A DNA stretch of 64,000 nucleotides from Cyanobacteria bacterium UBA2855 (GTDB taxonomy: Bacteria > Cyanobacteriota > Vampirovibrionia > Gastranaerophilales > Gastranaerophilaceae): contig DEFJ01000024.1 in assembly GCA_002350725.1 (NCBI GenBank), forward strand, positions 27,900 to 91,899, given 5' to 3'. Positions within the stretch are counted from its first letter, which is position 1. The number at the start of each line of letters is the position of its first letter. The notes under the pieces are model-generated. The model did no database searches. It was given only the letters and a program-made list of their open reading frames with translations, and was not told the DNA's origin. The position numbers and the translations under genes were made by a program. This document shows, piece by piece, positions 17,389-26,632 of the stretch.

Positions 17389-17410
17389 ATAAATTACCCC
17401 TTATATATAT

Positions 17411-17986
17411 TTAACAATCTTTTATTCTTCTGATTATTTTAGCAGGTACACCTGCAACTATAGTATTGGCAGGTACATCTTTAGTAACAACAGCATTTGC
17501 CCCTATAATTGCCCCCTCACCAACAGTTACACCCTGCAAAATTGTCGCATTAGAACCTACCCATACGTTATCCCCGATAGTAATTGGTTTTGGAAAAATA
17601 TTTTGTCTGAATTGCGGTCTTTCATCGTGATTTAAAGTCGCAAGCGTTACATTATGCCCGATTAAAACACCATTTCCGATAGTTATACCGCCTTGATCCT
17701 GAAATTTACAACACGCATTAATAAAAACATTCTTACCAACAACGATATTTTTACCGCAATCCGTATGGAAAGGCGGAAAAAGCCTAAATGTTTTATCAAC
17801 TTTTCTGCCTGTTAGCTTTGAAAATAAATCAACAATTTCTTCTTCTGTATGGTACTTGTTGTTTATTTCCATCGTAATTTTTAAGGCTTCTTGGGATAAT
17901 AAATGAAAAGTTTTAAGCATTTCTTCTTCTACAACTTTTCCCGTCGCCATTATTTTACGAAATTCATCCAAATCAATATTTATCAT
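17411..17986 (-). CDS. sugar O-acetyltransferase (LacA/Maa-type hexapeptide)
   Basis: About 191 residues with the Maa-type N-terminal helical region (FRKIMATGKVVEEEMLKTF) and a left-handed beta-helix of hexapeptide repeats. Key stretches are FPPFHTDCGKNIVVGKNVFINACC, LIGHNVTLATLNHDERPQFR with the catalytic His, and VWVGSNATILQGVTVGEGAIIGANAVVTKDVPANTIVAGVPAKIIR. It transfers acetyl from acetyl-CoA to a sugar. The start at 17986 fits the family better than an upstream in-frame ATG at 18028, and TATTAT lies 6 nt before it. Confidence 0.87.
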   Translation of the reverse strand: MINIDLDEFRKIMATGKVVEEEMLKTFHLLSQEALKITMEINNKYHTEEEIVDLFSKLTGRKVDKTFRLFPPFHTDCGKNIVVGKNVFINACCKFQDQGGITIGNGVLIGHNVTLATLNHDERPQFRQNIFPKPITIGDNVWVGSNATILQGVTVGEGAIIGANAVVTKDVPANTIVAGVPAKIIRRIKDC

Positions 17987-18008
17987 AGTTTGATAATAAC
18001 ATAAAAAT

Positions 18009-19478
18009 TTAAGTATTAATATCGGCAATTACTCTATCCATAACGGAATTCCAACTTTCGTTTTTATCGGCAAGATATAGTTTTACGCTTTCATACCAAT
18101 CACAATAAGTCAAATCGGTATGCCATCTCCAATTGTAGTTATACGGCAAAAGCACAACACAAGGTTTATTCATTGCACCGGCAAGATGCGCCAAAGAAGT
18201 ATCATTGCAAATAATTAAATCCAAATTTTCTACGGCAGCAGCTGTATATGAAAAATCCTTAAAACTTTTACTTAAATCAACAATATTATAACGTGATGCA
18301 AGTTTTTCAAATTCCTCTGCTCCCTCAAAAGTCTGCGCAGAATATACCTGAACATTATTCATATTAAATAAGCCTGAAAACGCATCTACATTTATCACTC
18401 GATCAGTTTCGTAGTATGTATTCCCTTGCCATTTTATACCTATTTTAAATTTATCGTTATTAAAATATTTTTGTTTGTATTCTTGAACCTTTATGTTGTC
18501 CGCTTTCAAATATTGCTTACGAGATACAAACATATCTGCGGTTTTTAAACCTATAACATACGGTATACTCAAAAATGGGATATGGACATCAAAATTTAAG
18601 TCCTTTTCGTCATAAAAATAATCCATCACCTCAACTTCAGGAAAATTTTCTCTAAATAACTGACTCAATTGTACTTGAGGTTTGATAATTAGTTTTTTAC
18701 AACGCTTTTGAATAAGAGGGATGTAGCGAGCAAACATTATCATATCTCCAAAACCTGCTTCGTAGTATGTATAAAGAACTTTATCCGAAATATCTTCACC
18801 CTGCCAAATTGGTCTGTTTGGAATTAAATTCGGGTATGTAATTTCTTCCGTATCAATTGCAGTTTCTCGACATAGACGAACTTCAAAATATTTTAATCCT
18901 TCATCATAATCTTTCATCCTGAAATAATTTAGCGCAAGAAAATATTTTGATTCTCTGTCATTAGGATTTATTTCCAAGCATTTTAAATAGTATTCTTTTG
19001 CTTTTTCCGGTATATGAAACAATGTATATAAATTAGCAAGATTAAAATTTATATCACGAGATTTTGGATTAAATTCCAATGCTTTCAGGTAGTATTTTTC
19101 CGAATTTTCAAAATCCAAAAGATTTTTATAAGCTAAACCAATTCCAAATGCAGATTCACCTGTTAGCCCGAAAAGTTTTTCTTCCTTTAATCTTACCTTA
19201 AGCTCCTTTTTGTAATTTTTTTGTTGAAAATATATGTGCGCCAATGTTTCGTAAAAATACTGCTCTTTTTGAATATCAATTGCTTTTAAAACATATTTTT
19301 CCGCTTCTATATAGTTTTTTTGCTGTAATTCACACATTCCGACAAGATTTAAAACCTCGCTGTCGTTAGAATCTTCATCAAGTATTTTTTTATAAAAAAC
19401 TTCAGCTTCAGAAATTTTTCCCGCCGAGTGCAGTTGAAATGCTTTATCAAAAATTTCTTTTCTTAAGTTACTCTCCAT
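18009..19478 (-). CDS. TPR protein with GT9-like C-terminal domain
   Basis: The 489-residue protein has about five tetratricopeptide repeats (roughly residues 15-210; for example YYLKALEFNPKSRDINFNLANLY). A C-terminal domain resembles heptosyltransferase/GT9-like folds: KIGIKWQGN, VYSAQTFEG, then NLDLIICNDTSLAHLAGAMNKPCVVLLP. This TPR-glycosyltransferase architecture is common in cell-surface glycan or protein glycosylation. The ATG is preceded by TATAAT 7 nt upstream and by C-rich sequence with no ribosome site. Confidence 0.82.
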   Translation of the reverse strand: MESNLRKEIFDKAFQLHSAGKISEAEVFYKKILDEDSNDSEVLNLVGMCELQQKNYIEAEKYVLKAIDIQKEQYFYETLAHIYFQQKNYKKELKVRLKEEKLFGLTGESAFGIGLAYKNLLDFENSEKYYLKALEFNPKSRDINFNLANLYTLFHIPEKAKEYYLKCLEINPNDRESKYFLALNYFRMKDYDEGLKYFEVRLCRETAIDTEEITYPNLIPNRPIWQGEDISDKVLYTYYEAGFGDMIMFARYIPLIQKRCKKLIIKPQVQLSQLFRENFPEVEVMDYFYDEKDLNFDVHIPFLSIPYVIGLKTADMFVSRKQYLKADNIKVQEYKQKYFNNDKFKIGIKWQGNTYYETDRVINVDAFSGLFNMNNVQVYSAQTFEGAEEFEKLASRYNIVDLSKSFKDFSYTAAAVENLDLIICNDTSLAHLAGAMNKPCVVLLPYNYNWRWHTDLTYCDWYESVKLYLADKNESWNSVMDRVIADINT

Positions 19479-19540
19479 GAGGGGAATTATAACATATTAT
19501 TGAGTTTGTGACAAGTTCATATTGCTAATTTTGACTTAAT

Positions 19541-20029
19541 TTAATTCTTTGTAAATACAATAGAATAAGCATATTCTATAGCTTTTTGGGCAAATAAATA
19601 TTTCATAAATTTTCTTGGAATAAACGAAGGTAATCTAAAAGCTCTTACATATATTTTCTCATCATAATATACGGATACAAACACTAATCCAACGGGTTTT
19701 TCTTTTGTACCACCTGTTGGTCCTGCAATACCCGTTGTACAAATTGCAATTTCACAACCTGTTCTATTGTGTAAACCTTTAGCCATCGCATAGGCACATT
19801 CATGACTCACGGCACCAAATTCCTGCAAAATTTCAGAAGACACGTTAAGATACTCTTCTTTCGCCTCATTTGCATATGTTACAAAATTTGCTTTCACAAA
19901 TTCAGAGCTTCCTGAAATATCAGTAAACATTGAGCTAAGTAATCCTCCGGTACAGGATTCAGCCGTTGCAACAGTCATTTTCTTATCTATTAAAATTTTT
20001 GCAAGTTTTTTTAATTTTCTATCAAACAT
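19541..20029 (-). CDS. pncC: CinA C-terminal-domain protein (nicotinamide-nucleotide amidase)
   Basis: The 162-residue protein is a stand-alone CinA C-terminal domain: TVATAESCTGGLLSSMFTDISGSSEFVKANFVTYANEAKEEYL, then GAVSHECAYAMAKG and ICTTGIAGPTGGTKEKPVGLVFVSV. The family deamidates nicotinamide mononucleotide (PncC). The catalytic Ser/Lys region and the GPTGGTxEKPVG loop are intact. A TAAAAT box lies 6 nt before the ATG. It sits near recA, as CinA does in many bacteria. Confidence 0.92.
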   Translation of the reverse strand: MFDRKLKKLAKILIDKKMTVATAESCTGGLLSSMFTDISGSSEFVKANFVTYANEAKEEYLNVSSEILQEFGAVSHECAYAMAKGLHNRTGCEIAICTTGIAGPTGGTKEKPVGLVFVSVYYDEKIYVRAFRLPSFIPRKFMKYLFAQKAIEYAYSIVFTKN

Positions 20030-20180
20030 ACTTTTATTTTATAACATACAGGATTTTCTACAATATATAACCCGTTTGGGTATTAAATATTAAGTGATGT
20101 TACAACATTGTAATGAAAAATTGTAATTTTTTTATAAATAAAATAAAATAGTGGTGGGAAAGTTTGAGGGATTATTAATT

Positions 20181-20714
20181 ATGACAAACACTGCAACAAA
20201 GGAGAGAACCTTAACTCCACAGGAAGTTAGAGCTATTTTAAATACTGATAATAAGGAAATTATTGAACTTTGCAAAAAAGCTTCTATTATGCCGAGAAAA
20301 AATAACAAAGGCATGACATATTTTTCTTATGAAGAAGTTAAAAATTTAAGAAAAGTTCAATCTGCTAAAGGTACTGCGGCTAAAACGGTTACATCACCGA
20401 TAGTTAGTGCAAAAACCTCCGGAACAGGTATTAATCCTATCCAAGCGACTGCTTTTCAAAATATTTTATCATCAATACAAAATATGGAATCAAACCTTAG
20501 CGATAAAATCGCTAAAGTTATTGATGAAAAACTTGAAGGTATGGATGAAGTTGTTGTTGAATTAATCAGATGTAAAACCGACAATGAAACTTTAAGACAA
20601 AAAATCGTTGAATTAAACAAGGAAGTTTATCAATTGAAAAATAATCTTAACAGCTACAAACCTGTTGGATTAGGTTTTTACGTAAAAAAAGAACAACACG
20701 CATGGAATCAATAA
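20181..20714 (+). CDS. MerR-like helix-turn-helix coiled-coil protein upstream of recA
   Basis: About 177 residues. The N-terminal ~60 resemble a MerR-type HTH (LTPQEVRAILNTDNKEIIELCKKASIMPRKNNKGMTYFSYEEVKNLRKVQ). A Ser/Thr-rich linker follows, then a coiled coil (about 100-165). The C-terminal LGFYVKKEQHAWNQ is distinctive. The ATG at 20181 has GAGGG 10 nt upstream; an in-frame GTG at 20151 would add ten residues of poor quality. The gene ends 15 bp before recA and is likely co-transcribed with it. Its target is unknown. Confidence 0.75.
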   Translation: MTNTATKERTLTPQEVRAILNTDNKEIIELCKKASIMPRKNNKGMTYFSYEEVKNLRKVQSAKGTAAKTVTSPIVSAKTSGTGINPIQATAFQNILSSIQNMESNLSDKIAKVIDEKLEGMDEVVVELIRCKTDNETLRQKIVELNKEVYQLKNNLNSYKPVGLGFYVKKEQHAWNQ

Positions 20715-20729
20715 GAGGTAAAGCAGTTT

Positions 20730-21755
20730 ATGGCGGTTAAAGATAAAGAAACAGCGGCAGCTCCTGTTGCCGATGAGAGAAGTAAGGCGTTAAAATTAGC
20801 TATTGAGAAAATAGAAAAAGATTTCGGTAAAGGCGCAATAATGAAATTGGGGGATAAAGCTACGGTTAATGTAGATGCAATCCCTACAGGTTCATTGGCG
20901 TTAGACATAGCTCTTGGTATTGGCGGTGTTCCTCGCGGACGTATTATTGAGATTTACGGACCTGAAAGCTCAGGTAAAACAACTCTTGCACAACATATTG
21001 TTGCAGAATGCCAAAAAAGAGGCGGTATTGCAGCATACGTTGACGCTGAACATGCACTTGATCCTGAATATGCAAGAAATTTAGGGGTACAAGTTGATGA
21101 TTTACTTATTTCCCAACCTGATACAGGTGAACAAGCTTTAGATATTACAGAAGAATTAGTTCGTTCAGGTGCAGTTGATGTAGTTGTTGTTGACTCAGTA
21201 GCAGCATTAGTTCCTAAAGCCGAAATCGAAGGCTCTATGGAAGATCAGCAAATGGGTTTGCAGGCTCGTTTGATGAGTAAAGCTTTGAGAAAGTTAACCG
21301 GTATTATCGGAAAAACAAGTACAACCGTTATATTTATCAATCAGTTGAGAATGAAAATCGGTGTTATGTACGGTAATCCTGAAACTACAACCGGCGGTAA
21401 TGCTCTTAAATATTACGCAAGTGTTCGTTTGGAAATCAGACGCACGGAAGGATTAAAAGGTGACGGAGAAGAAATCGGTAACCATGTAAGAGTAAGGGTT
21501 CTTAAGAATAAAGTTGCACCTCCGTTTAGAACTGCTGAATTTGATATTATCTTTGGAAAAGGTATTTGTAAAATCGGAAATATCTTAGACGTTGCCGTAA
21601 ACTTAAATATTGTAAATAAGGCAGGCTCTTGGTTTAGCTTTAAAGACGAAAAACTTGGTCAGGGACGTGATAAGGCTAAAGAATACTTAACCGAACACCC
21701 TGAAGTGCTTGAAGAAGTTGAAACGTTAGTTCGTCAAAAATTGGCAGAAGAATAA
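20730..21755 (+). CDS. recA: recombinase A
   Basis: A full-length 341-residue RecA. It shows [11 protein letters not shown], the Walker [10 protein letters not shown] at about 77-85, [16 protein letters not shown], Walker [18 protein letters not shown], and loop L2 in [36 protein letters not shown]. It polymerises on single-stranded DNA for strand exchange and triggers the SOS response. AGAGG precedes the ATG. I see no LexA-like palindrome in the short upstream gap. A hairpin follows at 21784. Confidence 0.98.
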   Translation: MAVKDKETAAAPVADERSKALKLAIEKIEKDFGKGAIMKLGDKATVNVDAIPTGSLALDIALGIGGVPRGRIIEIYGPESSGKTTLAQHIVAECQKRGGIAAYVDAEHALDPEYARNLGVQVDDLLISQPDTGEQALDITEELVRSGAVDVVVVDSVAALVPKAEIEGSMEDQQMGLQARLMSKALRKLTGIIGKTSTTVIFINQLRMKIGVMYGNPETTTGGNALKYYASVRLEIRRTEGLKGDGEEIGNHVRVRVLKNKVAPPFRTAEFDIIFGKGICKIGNILDVAVNLNIVNKAGSWFSFKDEKLGQGRDKAKEYLTEHPEVLEEVETLVRQKLAEE

Positions 21756-21783
21756 CAATATTCTTTATAGCAAAAAATAATAT

Positions 21784-21816
21784 TTTCGACTTTTGTATTG
21801 ATTATGAAAGTCGAAA
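21784..21816 (+). promoter_or_regulatory. 10-bp hairpin holding the next gene's start codon in its loop
   Basis: TTTCGACTTT (21784-21793) pairs perfectly with AAAGTCGAAA (21807-21816). The 13-nt loop contains the ATG at 21804-21806, and TTTT follows. It may terminate the recA transcript, control translation of the radical SAM gene, or both. Confidence 0.5.
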
Positions 21817-23294
21817 TTTTATCTTGTAATAATTTATATAACCCGCAAACAGCTAATATATCGGGATATAAGTATAATCAAACGAATTCTGTTTGTGACA
21901 CATTGGATTTGAATTTGAACAAACACCGTTCAAATTCCGATGTGAGTTTTTGCGCAAACCCGATACAATCCGTAAAAGAGTATTTCAATTATTTAAAAGT
22001 ACAAAGATTCACAAACGGTCTTATAAATTATATAAGGCAACAAAATAACCCTGAAAACCTTTTCTTTAGGAATATAAGTATGGAAAAATTAGAAGGGTTA
22101 CAGTATGGGATAAAAGTTTTTAAGGGCTTAACAATGAAGGATATTCAATATTTAAGTGAAAACCTCCATGTTATAGCTGTCAAACGCGGTTGTAATAACA
22201 TGTGCGGATATTGTTATGCCGATGCAAAACCCTCAAACAGAGAAATGTCTTGGGAAGATTTTACAACTATAACTCGCGGATTTAAAACCTTGCGTAAACG
22301 CTTAGGCAATTTACCTCTTTTTGGGGAAAATCTTCCTACAAACAATGATCCCATTTTTCTTACAACAGAGGCTTTTTATGATGCTGATTGTATGAATATT
22401 GTAATAAAAAATAAAAGAAACAAATTATTTGATATGAGAGATATTATAACAGAGATATATGAATCAATGGGACGTAAGTCTTGTTTTGATACATCAGGTT
22501 GGAATCCGGAAAATAAAATTATGCAAGAAAGAGCCGAACAGTATGCACAATATTTTTCAGAACAGAAAAATATGGATAAACTAAATGCCTTTAATTTATC
22601 ATTTAATCCATTTAATGCCTCATATATTGCCGGGGTAAAAGCTCTTAAAAATGGAGATATTGAAAAATTCCGGAGATTAAAAGACAAATTTACAGACAGA
22701 ATAGCTAATGCAATATACACTTTCACTCCACTTCTAAAATCTGAAAAATTTGGTATTATGTCAAGAAGTTTTGGTATAAACTCAATAAACGCTGATTATT
22801 TTGATTTTGCAGCAATGTATGGTCTGGTACACGAGGTATCTACAAAACTTGAAAAATTATATCAAGCCGATTTGAACAAAACACAAAAATATGTGAAAAA
22901 TGAAGAAGATATAAAATTTTATGTTGATATTGCAACACAGAAAATGAGTAGAGTTAGTACAGCATTAAATTCGTCCGGCAGAATGAAACAATTTATGGAA
23001 ACTTTTGGCATAAAAGATAATATAAAATTATATGATGATGACGTTAATATGGTATACGATAATTTAGTTAAGGAAGGCAGATATCATAGAATATTATCTC
23101 ACAGATTAATCGACACTGACGGAAAAGTTTATCACATGAACTATGCTATGTTTTTCCCAACGGAAATACAATTAAATATTTCTAATAAAACCCAAACGCC
23201 AAAACTTGCTAATTTAAAAGAAAATTGTCTGATATCAAAAGAAATTATAAACAGAAAAGAAGAACTACATCCTATAGGTGCATTTCTCGATTAA
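21804..23294 (+). CDS. radical SAM protein
   Basis: About 496 residues. The [4Fe-4S]/SAM motif is C-x3-C-x2-C at residues 130-137 (RGCNNMCGYCYAD). An N-terminal ~120-residue extension precedes it, including SDVSFCANPIQSVKEYF, and there is no obvious second cluster domain. The following region (GENLPTNNDPIFLTT, NLSFNPFNASYIAGV) fits the TIM-barrel strands. The substrate is unknown. ATG at 21804 is preferred to TTG at 21798. The 3' end overlaps rsmD by 4 bp in convergent orientation. Confidence 0.8.
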   Translation: MKVEILSCNNLYNPQTANISGYKYNQTNSVCDTLDLNLNKHRSNSDVSFCANPIQSVKEYFNYLKVQRFTNGLINYIRQQNNPENLFFRNISMEKLEGLQYGIKVFKGLTMKDIQYLSENLHVIAVKRGCNNMCGYCYADAKPSNREMSWEDFTTITRGFKTLRKRLGNLPLFGENLPTNNDPIFLTTEAFYDADCMNIVIKNKRNKLFDMRDIITEIYESMGRKSCFDTSGWNPENKIMQERAEQYAQYFSEQKNMDKLNAFNLSFNPFNASYIAGVKALKNGDIEKFRRLKDKFTDRIANAIYTFTPLLKSEKFGIMSRSFGINSINADYFDFAAMYGLVHEVSTKLEKLYQADLNKTQKYVKNEEDIKFYVDIATQKMSRVSTALNSSGRMKQFMETFGIKDNIKLYDDDVNMVYDNLVKEGRYHRILSHRLIDTDGKVYHMNYAMFFPTEIQLNISNKTQTPKLANLKENCLISKEIINRKEELHPIGAFLD

Positions 23295-23824
23295 TCCGGT
23301 AATTTTAAGAAGGTTAAAGTTTTATCTCCGTATTGTTTTTGTTTGATAATACTCCAACCGTCAAAATCAACCTCCGTAACATGCTCAAGAATTACAATAC
23401 CTTGTGATAAATTCTTTACGGAATTTAAAGCTTGCTCATATACTCCCGAAAAATACGGCGGATCAATATAAATTACATCAAATTCTTCATCTAATGTTTT
23501 TACCGCTTTTATACTATCCCCTTTGATAAGTTTAATGTCATAATCTTCAGTTTTTAAATATTTTTGAAAATTACTTTTAATAACAGCAAATACTTTCGGA
23601 TTTTTTTCAATTGCAACAGCCTTTGAAAAACCACGAGAGATAGCCTCTAAAGTCATTATTCCGGAGCCTGAAAACATATCAAGAAAATTAGAGTTATCAA
23701 AATCTATAAGAGCTTGCAGAGTATTAAAAACACTCATTCTGACTTTTGATAATGTCGGGCGAGTCAATTTCTCGTCCGGTGCGGTAATTTTTTGTCCTTT
23801 AAATTTGCCTGCAGTTATATTCAT
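23291..23824 (-). CDS. rsmD: 16S rRNA (guanine(966)-N(2))-methyltransferase
   Basis: About 177 residues starting MNITAGKFKGQKITAPDEKLTRPTLSKVR, the RsmD signature. It continues with FLDMFSGSGIMTLEAISRGF (SAM-binding) and VIYIDPPYFSG (catalytic DPPY). It methylates G966 of 16S rRNA in 30S particles. The start is set at 23824, because the upstream extension uses a TTG and is unlike the family. TAAAAT lies 7 nt before this ATG, and no ribosome site is present. Confidence 0.93.
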   Translation of the reverse strand: MNITAGKFKGQKITAPDEKLTRPTLSKVRMSVFNTLQALIDFDNSNFLDMFSGSGIMTLEAISRGFSKAVAIEKNPKVFAVIKSNFQKYLKTEDYDIKLIKGDSIKAVKTLDEEFDVIYIDPPYFSGVYEQALNSVKNLSQGIVILEHVTEVDFDGWSIIKQKQYGDKTLTFLKLPD

Positions 23825-23927
23825 ATTAACTATTTTACAATGAACAAAAAATATAGTATAATTCAATATACAACGTAGAATTAAACCTATGCGCAGAATT
23901 AATTTTAGTCAATAGATAAAGGAGTTT

Positions 23928-25235
23928 ATGAGCGAAGAAACAAACAAAACTGATATTATAATAGTCGGCGGAGGTCCTGCAGGACTTGCGGCTGCCGTAA
24001 CCATTGCTCGTGCTGGCTATAAACCGATTGTTATAGAAAGAGGGACTTTTGCAGGCTCAAAAAATGTATTTGGCGGTGCAATTTATACTGATGCCACAAA
24101 AGAAATTTTTCCTGATTTTGAACAAACAGCACCGCTTGAAAGAAAAAATATTGAACATAAATTTGCGATTTTAGGTGAAAATGACAGTACAGTAATTTCA
24201 TATAGAAACAATCCCAAAGATGCGGTTAGTTACAGCGTAATTCGTGCGAAATTTGACAGATGGATGGCTGAAGAAGCAGAAAAAGCAGGTGCAGTCATTG
24301 TCGAAGAAACTGTTGTAAAAGAATTACTTATAGATGATGAAAAAGTGGTTGGTATAAGGACAGAACTTGAAGATTACTATGCTAATATTGTAATCATAGC
24401 TGACGGCGTAAATTCACTTCTTTCAAAACAAATAGGCTTTAGAGAAGATATTAAACCTAAAGATGTCGCCTTATCCGTTAAAGAAGTCATAAAACTTGAT
24501 AAAAACATCATTAACGACAGATTTTTAATAAATGATGATGAGGGTTGTATATATGAACTCTTTGGGGGTTCAATGTTGGCTAAGCTTGGTTTGGGTTTTA
24601 TATACACAAACAAAGACAGCATTAGTATCGGATTAGGAATTACATTAGATGAACTTGACGGTACGGGAATAAAGCCATATGAATTACTTGATAAAATCAA
24701 AAGTCATCCGACACTTGCACCTTTAATTAAGGATGGAGAAACTATAGAGTATTCCGCTCATCTAATACCTGAAGGCGGATATAAAAAATTGCCGAAACTT
24801 TCAGGTTCCGGAGTTATGGTGGTTGGCGATGCAGCTATGCTGGTTAACAATATGCATTGGGAAGGAACAAATCTTGCAATGCTTAGCGGTAAAATTGCAG
24901 GAGAAACGGCAATATTTGCTTTATCTCAAAATGACTTTTCAAAAGAAACTCTTTCAAAATATGATAAAGAATTAAAAAAATCTTTTATAATGAAAGATTT
25001 ATACACATACAGAAATTTAATGGATGTAATGCATGATAAAAAATCAGTGTTTATGGATTTTTATTTCAAAAAAATCAATACGTTTTTTGAAATGTTTACC
25101 TCGGTAAACGGAATCCCTAAAAGGAAATTATACAGAACTTTTATAAAAGATTTTATAAAAGAAAGAGGCTTATGCGGATTATTTTCAGACGGATGGAGCG
25201 TATTAAAATTAATATGGAGTATATTGGTAAAATGA
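23928..25235 (+). CDS. fixC: FixC-like electron-transfer flavoprotein:quinone oxidoreductase
   Basis: A 435-residue FAD enzyme. It has the dinucleotide-binding motif IIVGGGPAGLAAAVTIARAGYKPIVIERG, then FGGAIYT, a GVNSLLSKQIGF segment, and VVGDAAMLVNNMHWEGTNLAMLSG near the C-terminus. It matches FixC, the quinone reductase partner of an electron-transfer flavoprotein (FixAB). FixX follows with an ATGA overlap, so the two form one unit. fixA and fixB are not in the window. A GGAG site precedes the ATG. Confidence 0.9.
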   Translation: MSEETNKTDIIIVGGGPAGLAAAVTIARAGYKPIVIERGTFAGSKNVFGGAIYTDATKEIFPDFEQTAPLERKNIEHKFAILGENDSTVISYRNNPKDAVSYSVIRAKFDRWMAEEAEKAGAVIVEETVVKELLIDDEKVVGIRTELEDYYANIVIIADGVNSLLSKQIGFREDIKPKDVALSVKEVIKLDKNIINDRFLINDDEGCIYELFGGSMLAKLGLGFIYTNKDSISIGLGITLDELDGTGIKPYELLDKIKSHPTLAPLIKDGETIEYSAHLIPEGGYKKLPKLSGSGVMVVGDAAMLVNNMHWEGTNLAMLSGKIAGETAIFALSQNDFSKETLSKYDKELKKSFIMKDLYTYRNLMDVMHDKKSVFMDFYFKKINTFFEMFTSVNGIPKRKLYRTFIKDFIKERGLCGLFSDGWSVLKLIWSILVK

Positions 25236-25507
25236 ATTTAGATAAAAAACTTTCCACATTAAAATACACACCGGATGAGAATTCTCATTTGAAACCGACA
25301 CAAGAAGATTGTGTAAGTTGTAAAACCCGTTCTTGTATAAATGCGTGTCCTGCAGGAGTGTATGAATGGTTAGAAAATGAAAATAAACTTCTTGTGAAAT
25401 ACGAAAATTGTTTAGAGTGCGGAGCCTGCCGTATTATATGTGCAAAACATTCTCTAAATTGGGAATATCCAAAAGGCACAAAAGGAGTAACATTTAAAAA
25501 AGGTTAA
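25232..25507 (+). CDS. fixX: FixX-type ferredoxin-like protein
   Basis: About 91 residues with two cysteine clusters: CVSCKTRSCINACPAG and CLECGACRIICAKHSLNWEYP. These match the 4Fe-4S ferredoxin-like FixX protein that works with FixC. The ATG at 25232 overlaps the fixC stop (ATGA). A longer reading from 25172 would run inside fixC and is rejected. The last residues, PKGTKGVTFKKG, are typical of FixX ends. Confidence 0.9.
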   Translation: MNLDKKLSTLKYTPDENSHLKPTQEDCVSCKTRSCINACPAGVYEWLENENKLLVKYENCLECGACRIICAKHSLNWEYPKGTKGVTFKKG

Positions 25508-25541
25508 TTAAAATTTGTAATCAGTATAAGGAGAAAGAAGT

Positions 25542-25910
25542 ATGAAAGAACAGTACACAAATCAGCACAGACGTTGGTATGACAAAGATCCGGTATTATC
25601 TCAAGCAATGGAAACACTTGAACACAGCAATGATGAAACTCAGATTAAAGTAGCATTGAATTTGATTAAAATCATCATTGAACACAACATTGAGGATGAA
25701 CAATTTGAAGCGGTTGAAGATATTATCAATGCAGTAGGTTCAGGAATTGATGAAAACAGAAAAGGTCGTTGGTATGACATAGATTCTACTGTTAGAACAG
25801 CAATGAATATGCTTCAAAACTGTCCGGAAGCAACTCAAAGAATTATTGCTAAAGAAATGGCAAAAATGGTTGTAGATAAAATTAAAACTGACGAAGATAA
25901 TGAGGAATAA
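25542..25910 (+). CDS. small protein with two RWYDxD repeats
   Basis: The 122-residue protein contains two copies of a helical unit beginning RWYDKDPVLSQAMETLE and RWYDIDSTVRTAMNMLQ, about 65 residues apart. It is acidic and likely all-alpha. No cofactor motif is seen. GGAGAAAGAAG precedes the ATG. It lies 34 bp after fixX and may share its transcript. I cannot name a family with certainty. Confidence 0.65.
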   Translation: MKEQYTNQHRRWYDKDPVLSQAMETLEHSNDETQIKVALNLIKIIIEHNIEDEQFEAVEDIINAVGSGIDENRKGRWYDIDSTVRTAMNMLQNCPEATQRIIAKEMAKMVVDKIKTDEDNEE

Positions 25911-26057
25911 ATAAGTTAATAAATTTTTTCAACAGAAATAAAGTATAAAGTCTTTTTGTGTAATTATGAAATCACCTTAAATATTATTAAAATGTCTAAT
26001 GCCTATATTATTTTATATAATATAATTGTATGATAAATATAATATAGGAGAATTTAT

Positions 26058-26399
26058 ATGAAAAAAATATTTATGGTTGCTTTGTTATCGTTATTTGGAA
26101 TATCAAATGTTTTTGCAGGAGGATTTAGCGGGCACGCAGATAAAACTTCTATCGCAGAAGCATTAAAACGACCAGACGATTCTTATGTAACAGTAGAAGG
26201 TAATATTGTTAAAAAAATTTCTTCCGATAAATACTTATTTAAAGATGCATCAGGTTCAATGACAGTAGAAATAGATAATGAAAAATGGGGAAATCTTGAT
26301 GTATCTGAAAAAGACATATTAGAATTATCAGGAGAAATTGAAAGAGAATTTAACTCTGTTCACCTTGATGTTGATACCGTTAAAAAGCTGAACAAATAA
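26058..26399 (+). CDS. YgiW/YdeI-type BOF-domain periplasmic protein
   Basis: The 113-residue protein has a signal peptide (KKIFMVALLSLFGISNVFA) and a bacterial OB-fold (BOF) domain: TSIAEALKRPDDSYVTVEGNIVKKISSDKYLFKDASGSMTVEID, then DVSEKDILELSGEIEREFNSVHLDVDTVKKL. The family (YgiW, YdeI) contributes to stress tolerance and may bind small molecules or metals. An AGGAG site precedes the ATG. This is the last backbone-like gene before the accessory region. Confidence 0.85.
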   Translation: MKKIFMVALLSLFGISNVFAGGFSGHADKTSIAEALKRPDDSYVTVEGNIVKKISSDKYLFKDASGSMTVEIDNEKWGNLDVSEKDILELSGEIEREFNSVHLDVDTVKKLNK

Positions 26400-26426
26400 A
26401 AATGCTAAAGTTATTAATATTTGCGA

Positions 26427-26625
26427 ATTTTTCCAAAACTTCCGACTAGTGTAAAGCAACAGATAGTTTGCCATTTGTAATTTGTACTACTTTCTATAGT
26501 AAATTTTTCAAAACTTCCGACTAAAATGTCAGCACAAGGCAGACAAGTTCACACGACTTGCTTCGTATCGTCGGTTCATTTTGTCAAAATCGCGATAATT
26601 TATGTCAAAATTGCTGATACAAAAC
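26427..26625. repeat. dispersed repeat R (left copies)
   Basis: One copy of a CAAAACTTCCGACTA motif lies at 26427-26448. A second, longer copy is at 26503-26531, and a related block at 26581-26625 contains two TGTCAAAAT-GC-GATA units. The same blocks occur at 63494-63562 without the 50-bp interruption (26532-26580). The unit may be a transposase or recombinase binding site, or a relic of an element end. Confidence 0.6.
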
Positions 26626-26632
26626 GCATTAA

